Under the pieces are notes generated by a model, which had not been told where the DNA came from, did not search any database, and was given only the letters and a program-made list of their open reading frames with translations. This document shows positions 52,590 to 62,713 of a stretch of 64,000 bases of DNA, one piece after another; the stretch's first letter is position 1, and each line of letters opens with the position of its first letter. The position numbers and the translations under genes are program-made. Source of the stretch: Skeletonema tropicum (taxonomy: Eukaryota > Bacillariophyta > Thalassiosirophyceae > Thalassiosirales > Thalassiosiraceae); assembly GCA_037178625.1 (NCBI GenBank), contig CM074132.1, positions 620,001 to 684,000 of the forward strand, read 5' to 3'.

Positions 52590-53933
52590 GTGGATAGAAT
52601 CCCACTCCGAGTGGAAAGCATCAAACACCTGTTTCCAGTCATGTCGATCTTACTTGTCATAATTTACGTTTTCTTGATGTGCCATCATGCCTCGGAAGCT
52701 TTCATCTCGAAAAGTTTCGCCGCTGCTAATAGGCCCAGACGGACATCAGTAGCGGTCTTGACCAAAAAGAACTCAGTTGCAGTGACACAAGTAGACGTCG
52801 AAGGAGGAAAAAAGCGAAACAAAAGTCCCACTACGAAATGGATAGCATGTAGCTCTACAAAAGAAATGAATCGAGCAATTTCAGAATACATCCATGAAGG
52901 AGATGTTGTCGCAGAATTAGGATCTCAACTTCGAGAATCATCAACATCTTTGTGTGAAGCAGTGGGACCATCTGGATACGCCGTGTTAGTTGATATTGAG
53001 AGGAAATCTCCAAATGAAAAGAAGGGTCAAGAGAGAACAAGTGCCATGCGTAGGAACGGAGATGAGATTGACTTCTACACTGACAGATCTACTTTTCTTG
53101 AAACGAAAGCGTTTGAGTTTTGGAGACATGCATTATTCTTTCGAAATGACGCGCCGCGCAGCAAGGAAGGGTACAATGCTCTGGTTGTTGATATGAGCAC
53201 CGTCGCCGGAAACGATTTAGAATTGACCTGTATCTCATTGGTAAAGGAATTTGTTTCCCTCAATGCTGGGTCAGGAGAACATGACAACCCTTGCAGAGTA
53301 ATTATTGTGAAATCGAAATCACTTCACAATCTAGCTCGACGATTGCACCATGCTCAAAGAATAATATCAGGATCTCAATCTATTATTGAAGAAAGGGGTA
53401 CTGCGATCATTGCGGCTGTTGGCGTAGAACAATACAGGCAAACAATTCCGTTTGTTGTGAAAAAGGGTGATGTCTGCGCTGAAGTTGGCTGTCACCTAGG
53501 GACAAGTACTGTGATCATTGACGAGGCTGCTCGTCATGGCGGGGAAGCTGATGGGGATCAAAGAACTAATGGAGGCTGCGTCGGGATTGACATAGGGACA
53601 TCTATCATACGCAGTGCGCAAAAGAAGTATCCAATTCTATCTTTTGAAGTTGGAAATGGCTTCAAAACAGGAGAGATTGCAAGATTGACAAACAAGCACT
53701 TGAGCCGAGTAGACAGTTCTAGGACTAGGGCTCTAGACGTTGTATATGTTGACATAGGAGGATTATCAGGATCTGAAGGCTTACTGGAGGCAGTAGCACT
53801 ACTATCATCCATCACGAACGCTTTGGAGCCAAGATGTATTGTGATCAAAAGCTTGTGTGTAAGACGACTGGCATCTTCAATCGTGCCCTTTTCTGATGTG
53901 TGGAGAGAAATGAAGTCGTTACAAAATATATGA
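52590..53933 (+). CDS. Plastid-targeted protein with two SAM-methyltransferase-like repeats
   Basis: The 447-aa protein is listed from an ATG-like start at 52590 (TGGATAG context); MSILLVIIYVFLM (from ~residue 19) is a clear hydrophobic segment, ending CHHASEAF, resembling a diatom plastid bipartite presequence. The mature part has two SAM-binding-like units. The first (~residues 98-135) reads GDVVAELGSQLRESSTSLCE, with YAVLVDIERK. The second (~residues 290-345) reads GDVCAEVGCHLGTSTVIIDE, with GCVGIDIG. Both have the D/E-x-G-x strand-loop and acidic strand-2 end, but imperfect GxGxG. The first loop GSQLRES is atypical. Function unknown; a pseudo-methyltransferase repeat is possible. Residue numbers are approximate. 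Confidence 0.5.
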   Translation: MDRIPLRVESIKHLFPVMSILLVIIYVFLMCHHASEAFISKSFAAANRPRRTSVAVLTKKNSVAVTQVDVEGGKKRNKSPTTKWIACSSTKEMNRAISEYIHEGDVVAELGSQLRESSTSLCEAVGPSGYAVLVDIERKSPNEKKGQERTSAMRRNGDEIDFYTDRSTFLETKAFEFWRHALFFRNDAPRSKEGYNALVVDMSTVAGNDLELTCISLVKEFVSLNAGSGEHDNPCRVIIVKSKSLHNLARRLHHAQRIISGSQSIIEERGTAIIAAVGVEQYRQTIPFVVKKGDVCAEVGCHLGTSTVIIDEAARHGGEADGDQRTNGGCVGIDIGTSIIRSAQKKYPILSFEVGNGFKTGEIARLTNKHLSRVDSSRTRALDVVYVDIGGLSGSEGLLEAVALLSSITNALEPRCIVIKSLCVRRLASSIVPFSDVWREMKSLQNI

Positions 53934-54192
53934 CTGAGTACACAGCTTGAAGGAATTGATTCTTAGCCATTAGTAAGATAATACTAAACGTGTCATATCT
54001 CCCATTGCTATTGCGTATAGTGTATAAACATCGCGCTCAACCTCAACGCCAACATGATCTTCTACTTCACTTATGTTCGGGCTTGAAGCACTTGAAGCGT
54101 GCGTGAGTGGCTTGAGCGCGAGGGACCGTGATGAATGTGACTGAATGTGACCGGTGATTGAATGCGTGACCTAGAGTGCGACCGCTGTCCTC
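53934..54192. other. Intergenic, nothing recognised
   Basis: 259 bases with short repeated TGAATGTGA and GCTTGAAGC motifs; no gene is seen. Confidence 0.45.
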
Positions 54193-54674
54193 CATGCTAC
54201 TGGCGGGAACTAAATCATCAAATTTTACGCACAAAACACTAACAACATGAAAAGAGTCATAAATTCGGCCATGCTACTCGACGAAAATACATAGAGCGGT
54301 CTAAAAATAGAATCCCAAACAGTATATATACATGATATGATGCAGAAGAGACTATAGTTCGTCGAGATGGAGCACCTATCGACAAATTTGGGACCAATAA
54401 CTGCTATTTCGATCTAGAGCATATCTGCATGCCTGTGCTGCTGCTGCTATGCGAGTATACTACCTACAACGTTGACCAGTGGTTCTATCGAAAGCTACTT
54501 GTCTATACTATCATATTATGGTCGATTATTTGGGATAGGCGTTGACATGGAGGCTCAGAACCATGATATTAGGGTGTAGAATGCGTCGTTTTTGTGTTTT
54601 GTTAGTGATTTGTGTGGAGATGTCTCCGTGGTACGATTTATTTCCGGTACGATTTAGTTCCCGCCAGTAGCATG
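54193..54674. mobile_element. MITE-like element with 24-bp TIRs containing GGCGGGAA
   Basis: CATGCTACTGGCGGGAAC at 54193-54210 and on to 54216 is perfectly complementary to 54651-54674. The 482-bp interval lacks a coding region. The outermost CATG is itself a palindrome, so the target duplication cannot be decided. It ends ~90 bp upstream of LSM5. The termini carry GGCGGGAA, which is also an E2F-type site. Confidence 0.72.
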
Positions 54675-54760
54675 TTCATCCAAAATCCATGAGACAAAAG
54701 AAGTAGCAATGCAATAGAGCTATCAAACCTATCCCAACCATAACGAATCGCTGTAAGATC

Positions 54761-55045
54761 ATGTCCAACCGCATGCTTCCACTTGAACTAATAGATAAAG
54801 CCATCGGCTCACCCATCTGGATACTCATGAGGGGTCAAACCGAACTCACAGGCACACTGAGAGGATTTGACGACTACGTCAATTTAGTATTGGATGATGC
54901 CGTCGAATATTCGCCCGATCCCCGAGATAAGAGTGTGATTGTGAAGAAGGAACTGAAGGCGGAGATTTTGTTGAATGGGAATCATGTGGCTGTGTTGGTT
55001 CCGGGGGGGACTGGACCGGAAGATAGTTTGGCAGCGAGATCGTAG
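54761..55045 (+). CDS. LSM5: U6 snRNA-associated Sm-like protein LSm5
   Basis: The 94-aa protein begins [20 protein letters not shown]. The Sm1 motif is [20 protein letters not shown] and the Sm2 motif [15 protein letters not shown]. The leading LPLELIDK and FDDYVN are LSm5-specific. LSm5 is part of LSm1-7 (cytoplasmic mRNA decay) and LSm2-8 (U6 snRNA) rings. Full length for the family, with no intron. Confidence 0.93.
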   Translation: MSNRMLPLELIDKAIGSPIWILMRGQTELTGTLRGFDDYVNLVLDDAVEYSPDPRDKSVIVKKELKAEILLNGNHVAVLVPGGTGPEDSLAARS

Positions 55046-55647
55046 AGAGAGGTATATGGATCGTTTAGATAATGTATCTTCTTTATTGTTTGGATAAGAA
55101 GAAGTTCATGTACAATAAATATTCATAAATAGTGGGGAGATGAGATTGATTCAGGGAATATAATTCAAAATTAATACGGCGCTTCACATTAAGTATGTGC
55201 ATCATGCAGAGATGTATCCTGTGAGGCCAATGGATGAACAACAAGGTAATTGTTAGTGGTCAGTCACTGCCAATCACAACAAACAGCTGTAGAACCAAAA
55301 GAATCATCTCTAGAAAAAGCACACCACCCGTCTTCTCTAAAATAATCAAGTAATTAGTTTAAGAAATATAATCATCAAACTCTTTTGATGCGTACACACC
55401 AAGAGGATGAAACTGGTTTTGCAACCACTCTCGCCTGCTGACGAAACTTTTGCAACTCGTGTTATTGACAGAGCTTTATGTACATGCCCTGCCTATGTGT
55501 TGTTCTTGATCAACGTAATTAGGTCAATCAAGAGAGATGTGTTGTTTTTCAACTGTGTGTCTTTCCGAAACAGCTTCGTTACACTGTCGAAAGTGTTTTT
55601 CTGTTCTAATTTTTTCGGGATGAAGCCTCAAAAGGAACAGTATACAT
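55046..55647. other. Intergenic; may hold a 3' exon of the next minus gene
   Basis: The preceding gene on the minus strand ends in a stop directly after a donor-like AATG/GTATGT (~55655). An acceptor ATTATTTTAG near 55344 would allow an alternative tail. Otherwise nothing is recognised. Confidence 0.35.
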
Positions 55648-56073
55648 TTACATACCATTCTTGCGCTGAATCCAGCTGGCAACATGGGTACCCCAAGCCA
55701 AAGGACCTCCAAGTCCCTCAACAATGTAATACCACTTGACCCAGCTTCCATCCTCAACGGCACCAGGCTCTCGGAGGAGCAATCCAGACTGAACACAGGA
55801 GTAGACACAGACACCCAAGGAAACCATGGAGATGATGGCAAGTGTGGAAGAGGGCATCTTGGACATGATGGGTCCAAGAACCTTGGAGGGGGGGTATTCA
55901 CCCTCCCAGGTCATGTCCTCGGCGAAGAGGGTGGTGGAGGTAGTGGATTGCTCGGAGATTTTGGGAGCAAAGGCCACTTGGTGGGTGGCACGGACGGCGG
56001 TGTTGGTGGTAGGGGCGAAAGCCGAGGAGATGGCCACGATTGCGGCGAGGAGGAGGATGCTGAGGCGTGCCAT
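55648..56073 (-). CDS. Small plastid membrane protein (ASAFAP-type presequence)
   Basis: The 141-aa protein begins MARLSILLLAAIVAISSAFA and PTT, a signal peptide ending in the canonical SSAFAP diatom motif for import into the complex plastid. After a Thr/Ser/Ala transit segment the mature part has DMTWEGEYPPSKVLGP, a transmembrane stretch STLAIISMVSLGVCVYSCV and a tail IVEGLGGPLAWGTHVASWIQ with RKNGM. The family was not recognised. It lies convergent with LSM5, ~600 bp away. Expression in the plastid membrane is inferred. Confidence 0.7.
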   Translation of the reverse strand: MARLSILLLAAIVAISSAFAPTTNTAVRATHQVAFAPKISEQSTTSTTLFAEDMTWEGEYPPSKVLGPIMSKMPSSTLAIISMVSLGVCVYSCVQSGLLLREPGAVEDGSWVKWYYIVEGLGGPLAWGTHVASWIQRKNGM

Positions 56074-56926
56074 TTTGGGATATTTGAGTTCTGTTGAGAT
56101 GGTGTTTCGTTTGTGGATTTATATGAGGTGAAGAAAGAGAGTTGATTTTTGAATGGAGAGAAAAAGTTGGTGAGAATCATGATAACATTGACACAAGCAT
56201 TCCGTCCGTCCAAACAATCCAGCTCATATATAAGTATTGCTCTGACATCGTCCCGACCAAAATTATCCATCGCTTCTATCCATCTGCAACTATCGTTGAT
56301 TCGAGCCTTCTTTACCAGCACAAGCCACTATCAAGCAAGGTGCAAAATAAAGCATCTCTCAATTACAGCTCTCTTCCAATTATCACCATCATTACCATCT
56401 CCTCGCCATCAACTCTCCACTGGAAAGGCAGATAGAGGCCCTCCCCTCCACTACGGAGCCACCACCATGGTCGTAAACGCACCTGCTTGCAAATGTTAGA
56501 AGAGGGAGTTAGTTGGCTTGATGACGATAGTGCGTAGGTTGAAAATTGGCGTCGGAATTGGTAGAATCTTGCCTTCAACTTCACTGCTATTGGGACCCCT
56601 TTTTATTGAACCCTTCCATGGATTTTAGGGGGCATACTCACATCTACGCCCCCGAAAAAATCCAAAATCCTATGCACGAGCGAAGCAAGAAGCAACCTGA
56701 AGCAACCATGACTTCCGCTGTCCGCTACTAAATCTAAATAGACTGAGGACTGAGGACGGATCAAGCTCTCATAGACAAAAACAGAGGCAGGAAATGAGAC
56801 TATAAAACTACGAAAATAAATAATTGATGCAGTTTGATTGGCAGCAGATATCACAACAGCATAAATTCTTGCACGAAATATATCTCGAAAAGAAAATCAT
56901 TCTACAAACACTTCTTATCCAACAAG
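56074..56926. other. Divergent intergenic region, 5' leader of epsin-like gene
   Basis: No gene recognised. The open frame of the epsin-like gene extends upstream to 56834, but those 31 codons (MIGSRYHNSINSC...) look like 5' UTR. Minus-strand frames here have no motifs. Confidence 0.45.
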
Positions 56927-59242
56927 ATGCTGAACAACAATCCACTCAACCTCTTCCCCACCACCCTCACCCCCCAAGCCATCCAAATCAAACTCAGCAA
57001 ACTCCTCCACACCACATTTAACCGCAGTAGCCCCACCCAAATCCAAGCAACAATCGCCACCTCCCTCTTCAACGATCAAAGTGAGTACATGTCCACACTT
57101 GACATGAATCGTGCTGCCTCCTTTACATTTGGATATCAAAACATTATTGATACTACTACCGGATACAATAGTGGAAGTGGAGGAGAAAGTGTCGCGAATG
57201 AAATATGGGAATTGGTACTGGATGCCATCTTGGCTCGTCCATCCGAACATTCGATACTATCACTGACAAAAACGATTAGTTTGGTAGAGCATGTGTTACT
57301 CCATGGAGCGGAACGAGTGTGTTGTGATGGAGAATTGTTATATCGGATTGAAATGGTGGTGGGACCATTGAGGACGTTGAATACTGCTTTGGTGGAACAA
57401 AGGTTGATTGAACACATTTTGAATACAAATAGTAAAGGTGGTGACGACGACAACAACAATCCAAATTATGCTGGACGTGGGAATGAGATGGATGTGGTAC
57501 TTACTCCGCATGCAATTGGGGAACAACTTACCAATTTTTCCACCAGGGCGGCAGCCACCATGATAAAATTACGGGGTGGGTCCATTGATAAAGGGTATCC
57601 GGTACGAATGGCAGCGGAGAAGTTATACACACTTGTTTCAAATCCAGTCAAGTTACAACAAGTACGACTTGAAAAGGCAGCAAGTAACAGTCTTGTACCA
57701 ATTGGAAGTGCCAACAAGGCTGGATTTATCACTGATGAGGGTCGTTATCGACTCCTCCAACAGAAAATGGCACAGGCTGAAAAGGAACAACGAGATGCGC
57801 AACGCAAGGAAGAATTGCAATTACGTCAAACTCGATCGAATTTAATTGGACCTGCATCCAAAGATGGATTTGGTTCTGGATATATATCTGGTGCAAATAA
57901 TGGTAATGGAGGAGTAGGAGTAGTAGGAGCCGCACACTCACTAGAAGACATGATCAAATCGGCCAAATTCGAATTAGAACAACATAAATCCGCACGTGCC
58001 GCAAAGATTGCATCGTTGAAAAAGGGATATTCCGATAATCCAATGGAGGTGGCACGAAGGTTGGAAGAATTGGAACGGAATGATGTTACGAAGGATCCGA
58101 AATTTTTGGAAAAGGAGCGAGGGTTGAAGGAGGCGTTGGAGTATTTGGAGGAGTTGCAGAGGGAACAGCGGGAGAAGGAGGTGGAAGAAATGGGTGATTT
58201 ATTGGGTGATGGTGGTGGTGGTGGTGGTGGTGATTTCTTTGGTGGTAGTACGAATGCCAATGGTGTTACGAATAATAGTCAGGCTTTTGGTGGTGATGAC
58301 AGTGAAGATTTACTGGGGTTTCAAACTAATGTAGCTCCAGCTCCAGTGCCTGTTTCATCAACTAAAACAGATGTGTTTGGACCATCATCATCTTCTGGTG
58401 GTACTGCCGACTTGTTGGGGTTTGATGCCTTTGCTGGTCCATCACAACAACAACCACAACAGACACAGCAACAATATCATCAGTATTCTCAATCACAGCC
58501 GACTCAGAACAATAACGTCAATGCAAGAAATTCATCATCAATGATGGGAAACGGCAGCAGCTTTTTACCAAGCCCAGAAAAACTGGAAATGAGACCCAGC
58601 CTTGTAACGGGTATGAGAGGACCACCTCCCGCAGCAGAGCATTCCAATACTGGCGGCGATGACTTGTGGAAAGGTTGGCATACCACTTCTTCTACAAATG
58701 AATCTGGCGTTTCTGCAGCTAGCACAACATATACAGACGACATTTCTTCGTTTGGTGCCATGGGAGGAACGCCCGGTAGCTCTATTCAACAATCGGAAGA
58801 GGATGAAGATGCCAAGCTTGAAAACGAGCGCAAGATGAACATGGCAGCTGGCCTCTTCGCCGGTGTTTTTTCTAACAATACAAGCTCATCGAATGCTGGA
58901 TCAGGGGCGGTAATGAATTCGATTTCTTCTACAACCACTTCTGATCCATTTGAATCCATGCTACCAACACCACCAATGGATGCACCGCCGCCTCCACCAA
59001 TAGAGGCACCTCCTCCACTACCACCGAGTGTACCACCACCTCCACCACCAAATGAACCACCTCCTCCACCACCAACAAATAGTAATGGTGGTGATGCCTC
59101 TGTGGAACAAATGCAAGAAATAATACGGCAGCAGCAACAGCAGATGAATCAAATGATGCAGATGATGCAGCAAATGGGGATGCAGGGAGGTGCGCCGAAT
59201 GTAAATAATGGCGGTAGTATGGGTGGCTGGTCATCACCATAG
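56927..59242 (+). CDS. ENTH-type clathrin-adaptor (epsin-like) protein
   Basis: I place the start at the ATG at 56927 (MLNNNPLNLFPTTLTPQ), giving 771 aa; an in-frame ATG at 56834 exists. A helical N-terminal region includes SLTKTISLVEHVLLHGAERV, ATMIKLRGGSIDKGYPVR and MAAEKLYTLV. This matches the multi-helix solenoid of ENTH/ANTH domains. A charged coiled region (~280-440) and a low-complexity tail follow. The tail has acidic dileucine-type motifs EDLLGFQ and ADLLGFD (AP/GGA ear or clathrin binding), Gln-rich and Pro-rich stretches and a Gln/Met-rich end. A GTGAGT just after ATSLFNDQ (57081) could be a donor but the frame stays open. It probably links membranes to clathrin/AP complexes; specific epsin class is unresolved. 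Confidence 0.6.
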   Translation: MLNNNPLNLFPTTLTPQAIQIKLSKLLHTTFNRSSPTQIQATIATSLFNDQSEYMSTLDMNRAASFTFGYQNIIDTTTGYNSGSGGESVANEIWELVLDAILARPSEHSILSLTKTISLVEHVLLHGAERVCCDGELLYRIEMVVGPLRTLNTALVEQRLIEHILNTNSKGGDDDNNNPNYAGRGNEMDVVLTPHAIGEQLTNFSTRAAATMIKLRGGSIDKGYPVRMAAEKLYTLVSNPVKLQQVRLEKAASNSLVPIGSANKAGFITDEGRYRLLQQKMAQAEKEQRDAQRKEELQLRQTRSNLIGPASKDGFGSGYISGANNGNGGVGVVGAAHSLEDMIKSAKFELEQHKSARAAKIASLKKGYSDNPMEVARRLEELERNDVTKDPKFLEKERGLKEALEYLEELQREQREKEVEEMGDLLGDGGGGGGGDFFGGSTNANGVTNNSQAFGGDDSEDLLGFQTNVAPAPVPVSSTKTDVFGPSSSSGGTADLLGFDAFAGPSQQQPQQTQQQYHQYSQSQPTQNNNVNARNSSSMMGNGSSFLPSPEKLEMRPSLVTGMRGPPPAAEHSNTGGDDLWKGWHTTSSTNESGVSAASTTYTDDISSFGAMGGTPGSSIQQSEEDEDAKLENERKMNMAAGLFAGVFSNNTSSSNAGSGAVMNSISSTTTSDPFESMLPTPPMDAPPPPPIEAPPPLPPSVPPPPPPNEPPPPPPTNSNGGDASVEQMQEIIRQQQQQMNQMMQMMQQMGMQGGAPNVNNGGSMGGWSSP

Positions 59243-59335
59243 ACAAAAAAGATTAGTGGTTGCAATGTAGTAGAATAAAAGTGATATACAAATGTTGTAT
59301 GTACTTATAGTAAAAGAATTCTCTTCGTCACGTGA

Positions 59336-62300
59336 CTATCTGGATGCAAACTGCTGTTGAAGCTTTTCAAAGTTGTCCAGATCCTTTTGACTAATACTCG
59401 GAACAATGCTCTGTGCAGCCTCGACAAAGTCATCTACACACATTACCGGCTCAAGCTGATCTTTACTCCAAGTCTCCATAACATCATCGATGCCAATTTT
59501 CATGTCCGACGGATCCTTGTTGTGATTTAACGACTCTACTTCCCTTTCAACTTGGTCACAAACTCGTTTTAGGCCGCGCATGAGTGCTTTACTTGCTACT
59601 GCGGATAAATCTGCACCACTCAATGTTGGTGGGAATGATTCCATCGCTTCTTGCAGTATTGAATCGGGATCGGTCCCAGGCTCGAACCTGAATTTGCGAG
59701 TTTGAGCCTTTAGGATTTTCAGCATTGTCTCTTTTGTCTTCGCAGGACCTAGATATAGTAGCCGATCAAAACGTCCCGGTCGTAACAAACTAGGATCGAG
59801 TAAATCTGGACGATTGGTAGCCCCGATAACAATGACACGTGCTTCCACAATACCCTTAGTCGAAGACTTCGCTTCTCCACCATCTAATTCACCGAGAAGA
59901 GTTGAAACTACACGATCCATGACTCCATCTCCGAAGCCAGTATCCCCTCGCCTGGGTGCCAATGAATCTAATTCATCAAAGAACAATACAGATGCACCGC
60001 TGTAACCGCTGCTTCCGCTACCACTTGAATGAAGTGCAGCAGATCGAGCGGCATCAAACACTGCTCTAATATTAGCTTCGCTCTCTCCGACATATGATCC
60101 CAGTAATTCGGGACCTTTGATCGATAAGAATGGTAGCCCACACTCTCTTGCGACAGCTTTCGCAACCAAAGTCTTCCCGGTTCCTGGCGGACCGAAGAGT
60201 AATATTCCTGATCGTTGTTTACCCTGGAAGAAATGTGGATACTTCAGTGGCAATTCTACAGCATCCATTATCTCCTTCCTAATATTATCCATTCCTCCCA
60301 CATCCTCCCATCGAACATTTGGCAACGAAGATGTTGCTAGTGGGAGAGTATTGGATCCTCCTGCTCCACCCTTGCGAGATGGTTGTGTAAAAGATCGACA
60401 GGCCTCCAACTCGTTGAGTATGGGCTTTAGGATAGAGATTGGCGTCAATTTTTTTGCTTCACAATCAGCATCTGACGGAGACCTTTTTGACCATTCATGC
60501 ACAAATCTTTGTCTCACATAACCAATATCTCTTGCGGAGAGGCCTATTAGTGATGCAGACAAGGGCTCAAACGTCCCATCAACGTCATGATCCCAAAGCG
60601 CACGAGCATAGCTCGTGTCAGGGGGATTGATACTGATACTAGTTTGTTGAAGTGAAGATGAGATTGGACCAGGAGGCAAAGGCTCGGATGTCGAGAATAC
60701 TACGATCACTTTTGGCGCAATGCACGAAGAGAGGAACACGTTGTGCCCAATGCGGCTACTGTCAAAGCTATTCGATGTGAAGCATCGAGAAGAACATGCT
60801 GTTTTGTCACATAGTACCTGCAATATTCTTCGTTCTTCCTCTTCTCTTCCACTAGCATCAGCCATTTGTCCCGTTGTGGGTGTCAACTCGTGATCAAGAT
60901 CCTCTACATGCACTAGACAAGGAGCGCATTGATTTGCTATTTCTAGAGCAGCAGCAAGTCCTTTCAATTTGTCAGATAAACCTCCAGTAAGAATAGATCT
61001 GGTATCACCATCATCACGATTGTAGATGGAATTGTAATAGACCAAAAAAGCTGCCAGGCCACCTACATGCAATGGTCTCATTCCCATCATATCTGCAGCC
61101 TCGTCGATACAACCTCGAATGTTATTTTCGCTTTCTCCAATAACATGTACGATCCGAGGGCTGTAGGAACGTACAACCGACTCAGTGTTCTTCTTGACGA
61201 TGACACCTTGTAGGTAAATTGCATCGGCGAGTGACTTTGCCGATGGATGGTAAATTGCATCATTATTTTTTGATTCGCTAATCCAATTTGATACGCCTTG
61301 AAATGATACTGCATGTGAGATATGTTTCGTAAAGCTGTTGTCAATAGATTGAAGGTAGGAAAGAATAAAGGAAGGACGAGGAAGCCTCCACGTATATCCA
61401 TATTCCTGCAAACCATTATCATCAGTTTGTTTCGGTTGTAGCGTCAAGTGAGTCAAAGGTGAGACAGTGTATGCTAATTCATCACCTCTATTCTTGTCCA
61501 ACAGTGCATTGTCAGAGTTATTGTCCATTTCATCATCATCATCATTATCATCCTCACTCTTTTGAGATGATTGGATATCCACAACCTGATATAACCTCAC
61601 ATTATCTAACGACTCTTTACAACTTCCACCATGGAATATTCTATCATAACAATCGCAATAAGTAGATACAACAGGAGTAGCAAAGATTGAACCAATTGTG
61701 AGAAGACGCTGTCGAGGTTTCCACAGTGGGGTTGTGGTGGTGGTTCGACACGATGGATGTAAATGTTGTTCTTTTTTGGCACTTGGATCTTGTCTCTTGG
61801 ATAGAAAATACTGTCGTAATTGTCTCTCTTCTTCTTCTTCAGCTACTATTGAATTGTTCCTATCATTACCATCACCATTGCCTGCATTTTTCTTTTCTGT
61901 AACATCAGTATCATCCCAATAATTGTTGAATGATGTGTCCATCATCAATGGAGAAAGATGTCCAATCTCGCGAACAGTCGCAGAAGATGCCTTTGCAATA
62001 CAATTTCGTGGGAGAGGCTGAATATATGCTGACATAGCTTGAGTATTATTTCGGCAGAACCAGTGTATACCAATTGCAGCACTGATGCATGGTGGGATGA
62101 AGATAATTGGAGTGAAATCTTTTGATGATTGTGTATATTGTATGGTGGCAGAAGACGATGATGTATCCGATAGAGACGATGCTGATGGAAGATGACGGCA
62201 AGGTAACACTCTTAAAATAACTGGTGCCCAAAGTTGATCAATCATGTTTGCGTCAATACCACCATTACTGAATAGAGAAGATCTTCTCTCTTGTGCATCA

Positions 62301-62713
62301 GCTGCTGATATCCTATGATTGCCCCTTTTCTTATCAGGAAGTAGTGATCCATTATGTGTTTTCGAAAGGCGACATACCATTCCATCAGATAGCAGCACAG
62401 AATTTTCATGATTAGAGGATGCTGAAGACGTATTAATAATGTCCACATCCTCTTGAGTAATGAATACCGTGGCATTTTCATCATGCTTGTAACTTCTTTT
62501 TCGTTTGATCTTGTGCTCTTTTATTGGTGGGTGGTGTTGATCATCTCTTTCAACAGATGCATTCGCAGCTGCTGATGCAATCGCTGCTACCGAATCGCTG
62601 CCATTATGAGGATCATAACTTTTGATTTGAAACTTGATTGCTATTGGATTGCAAGTGGTAACGTCACTGTTGGACGTCATGGTTGTGATAGTATGTTTGC
62701 ATTTTTTCTGCAT
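59336..62713 (-). CDS. PEX6: Peroxisomal biogenesis AAA-ATPase PEX6
   Basis: The 1125-aa protein (alternative start M12 at 62680) has a long divergent N-terminus and a degenerate D1 region (LKGLAAALEIANQCAPCLVH with no clear Walker A). The active D2 domain has VRWEDVGGMDNIRKEIMDAV, Walker A GPPGTGKT (~residues 838-845), Walker B VLFFDELDSLAPRR (~residue 910), the PEX6-specific GDTGFGDGVMDRVVSTLLGE, and arginine-finger block ATNRPDLLDPSLLRPGRFD. PEX1-PEX6 pulls ubiquitinated PEX5 from the peroxisome membrane. Length is typical for PEX6, with no intron. The Asp-Gly-Val-Met-Asp-Arg block distinguishes it from PEX1 and CDC48. Confidence 0.88.
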   Translation of the reverse strand: MQKKCKHTITTMTSNSDVTTCNPIAIKFQIKSYDPHNGSDSVAAIASAAANASVERDDQHHPPIKEHKIKRKRSYKHDENATVFITQEDVDIINTSSASSNHENSVLLSDGMVCRLSKTHNGSLLPDKKRGNHRISAADAQERRSSLFSNGGIDANMIDQLWAPVILRVLPCRHLPSASSLSDTSSSSATIQYTQSSKDFTPIIFIPPCISAAIGIHWFCRNNTQAMSAYIQPLPRNCIAKASSATVREIGHLSPLMMDTSFNNYWDDTDVTEKKNAGNGDGNDRNNSIVAEEEEERQLRQYFLSKRQDPSAKKEQHLHPSCRTTTTTPLWKPRQRLLTIGSIFATPVVSTYCDCYDRIFHGGSCKESLDNVRLYQVVDIQSSQKSEDDNDDDDEMDNNSDNALLDKNRGDELAYTVSPLTHLTLQPKQTDDNGLQEYGYTWRLPRPSFILSYLQSIDNSFTKHISHAVSFQGVSNWISESKNNDAIYHPSAKSLADAIYLQGVIVKKNTESVVRSYSPRIVHVIGESENNIRGCIDEAADMMGMRPLHVGGLAAFLVYYNSIYNRDDGDTRSILTGGLSDKLKGLAAALEIANQCAPCLVHVEDLDHELTPTTGQMADASGREEEERRILQVLCDKTACSSRCFTSNSFDSSRIGHNVFLSSCIAPKVIVVFSTSEPLPPGPISSSLQQTSISINPPDTSYARALWDHDVDGTFEPLSASLIGLSARDIGYVRQRFVHEWSKRSPSDADCEAKKLTPISILKPILNELEACRSFTQPSRKGGAGGSNTLPLATSSLPNVRWEDVGGMDNIRKEIMDAVELPLKYPHFFQGKQRSGILLFGPPGTGKTLVAKAVARECGLPFLSIKGPELLGSYVGESEANIRAVFDAARSAALHSSGSGSSGYSGASVLFFDELDSLAPRRGDTGFGDGVMDRVVSTLLGELDGGEAKSSTKGIVEARVIVIGATNRPDLLDPSLLRPGRFDRLLYLGPAKTKETMLKILKAQTRKFRFEPGTDPDSILQEAMESFPPTLSGADLSAVASKALMRGLKRVCDQVEREVESLNHNKDPSDMKIGIDDVMETWSKDQLEPVMCVDDFVEAAQSIVPSISQKDLDNFEKLQQQFASR

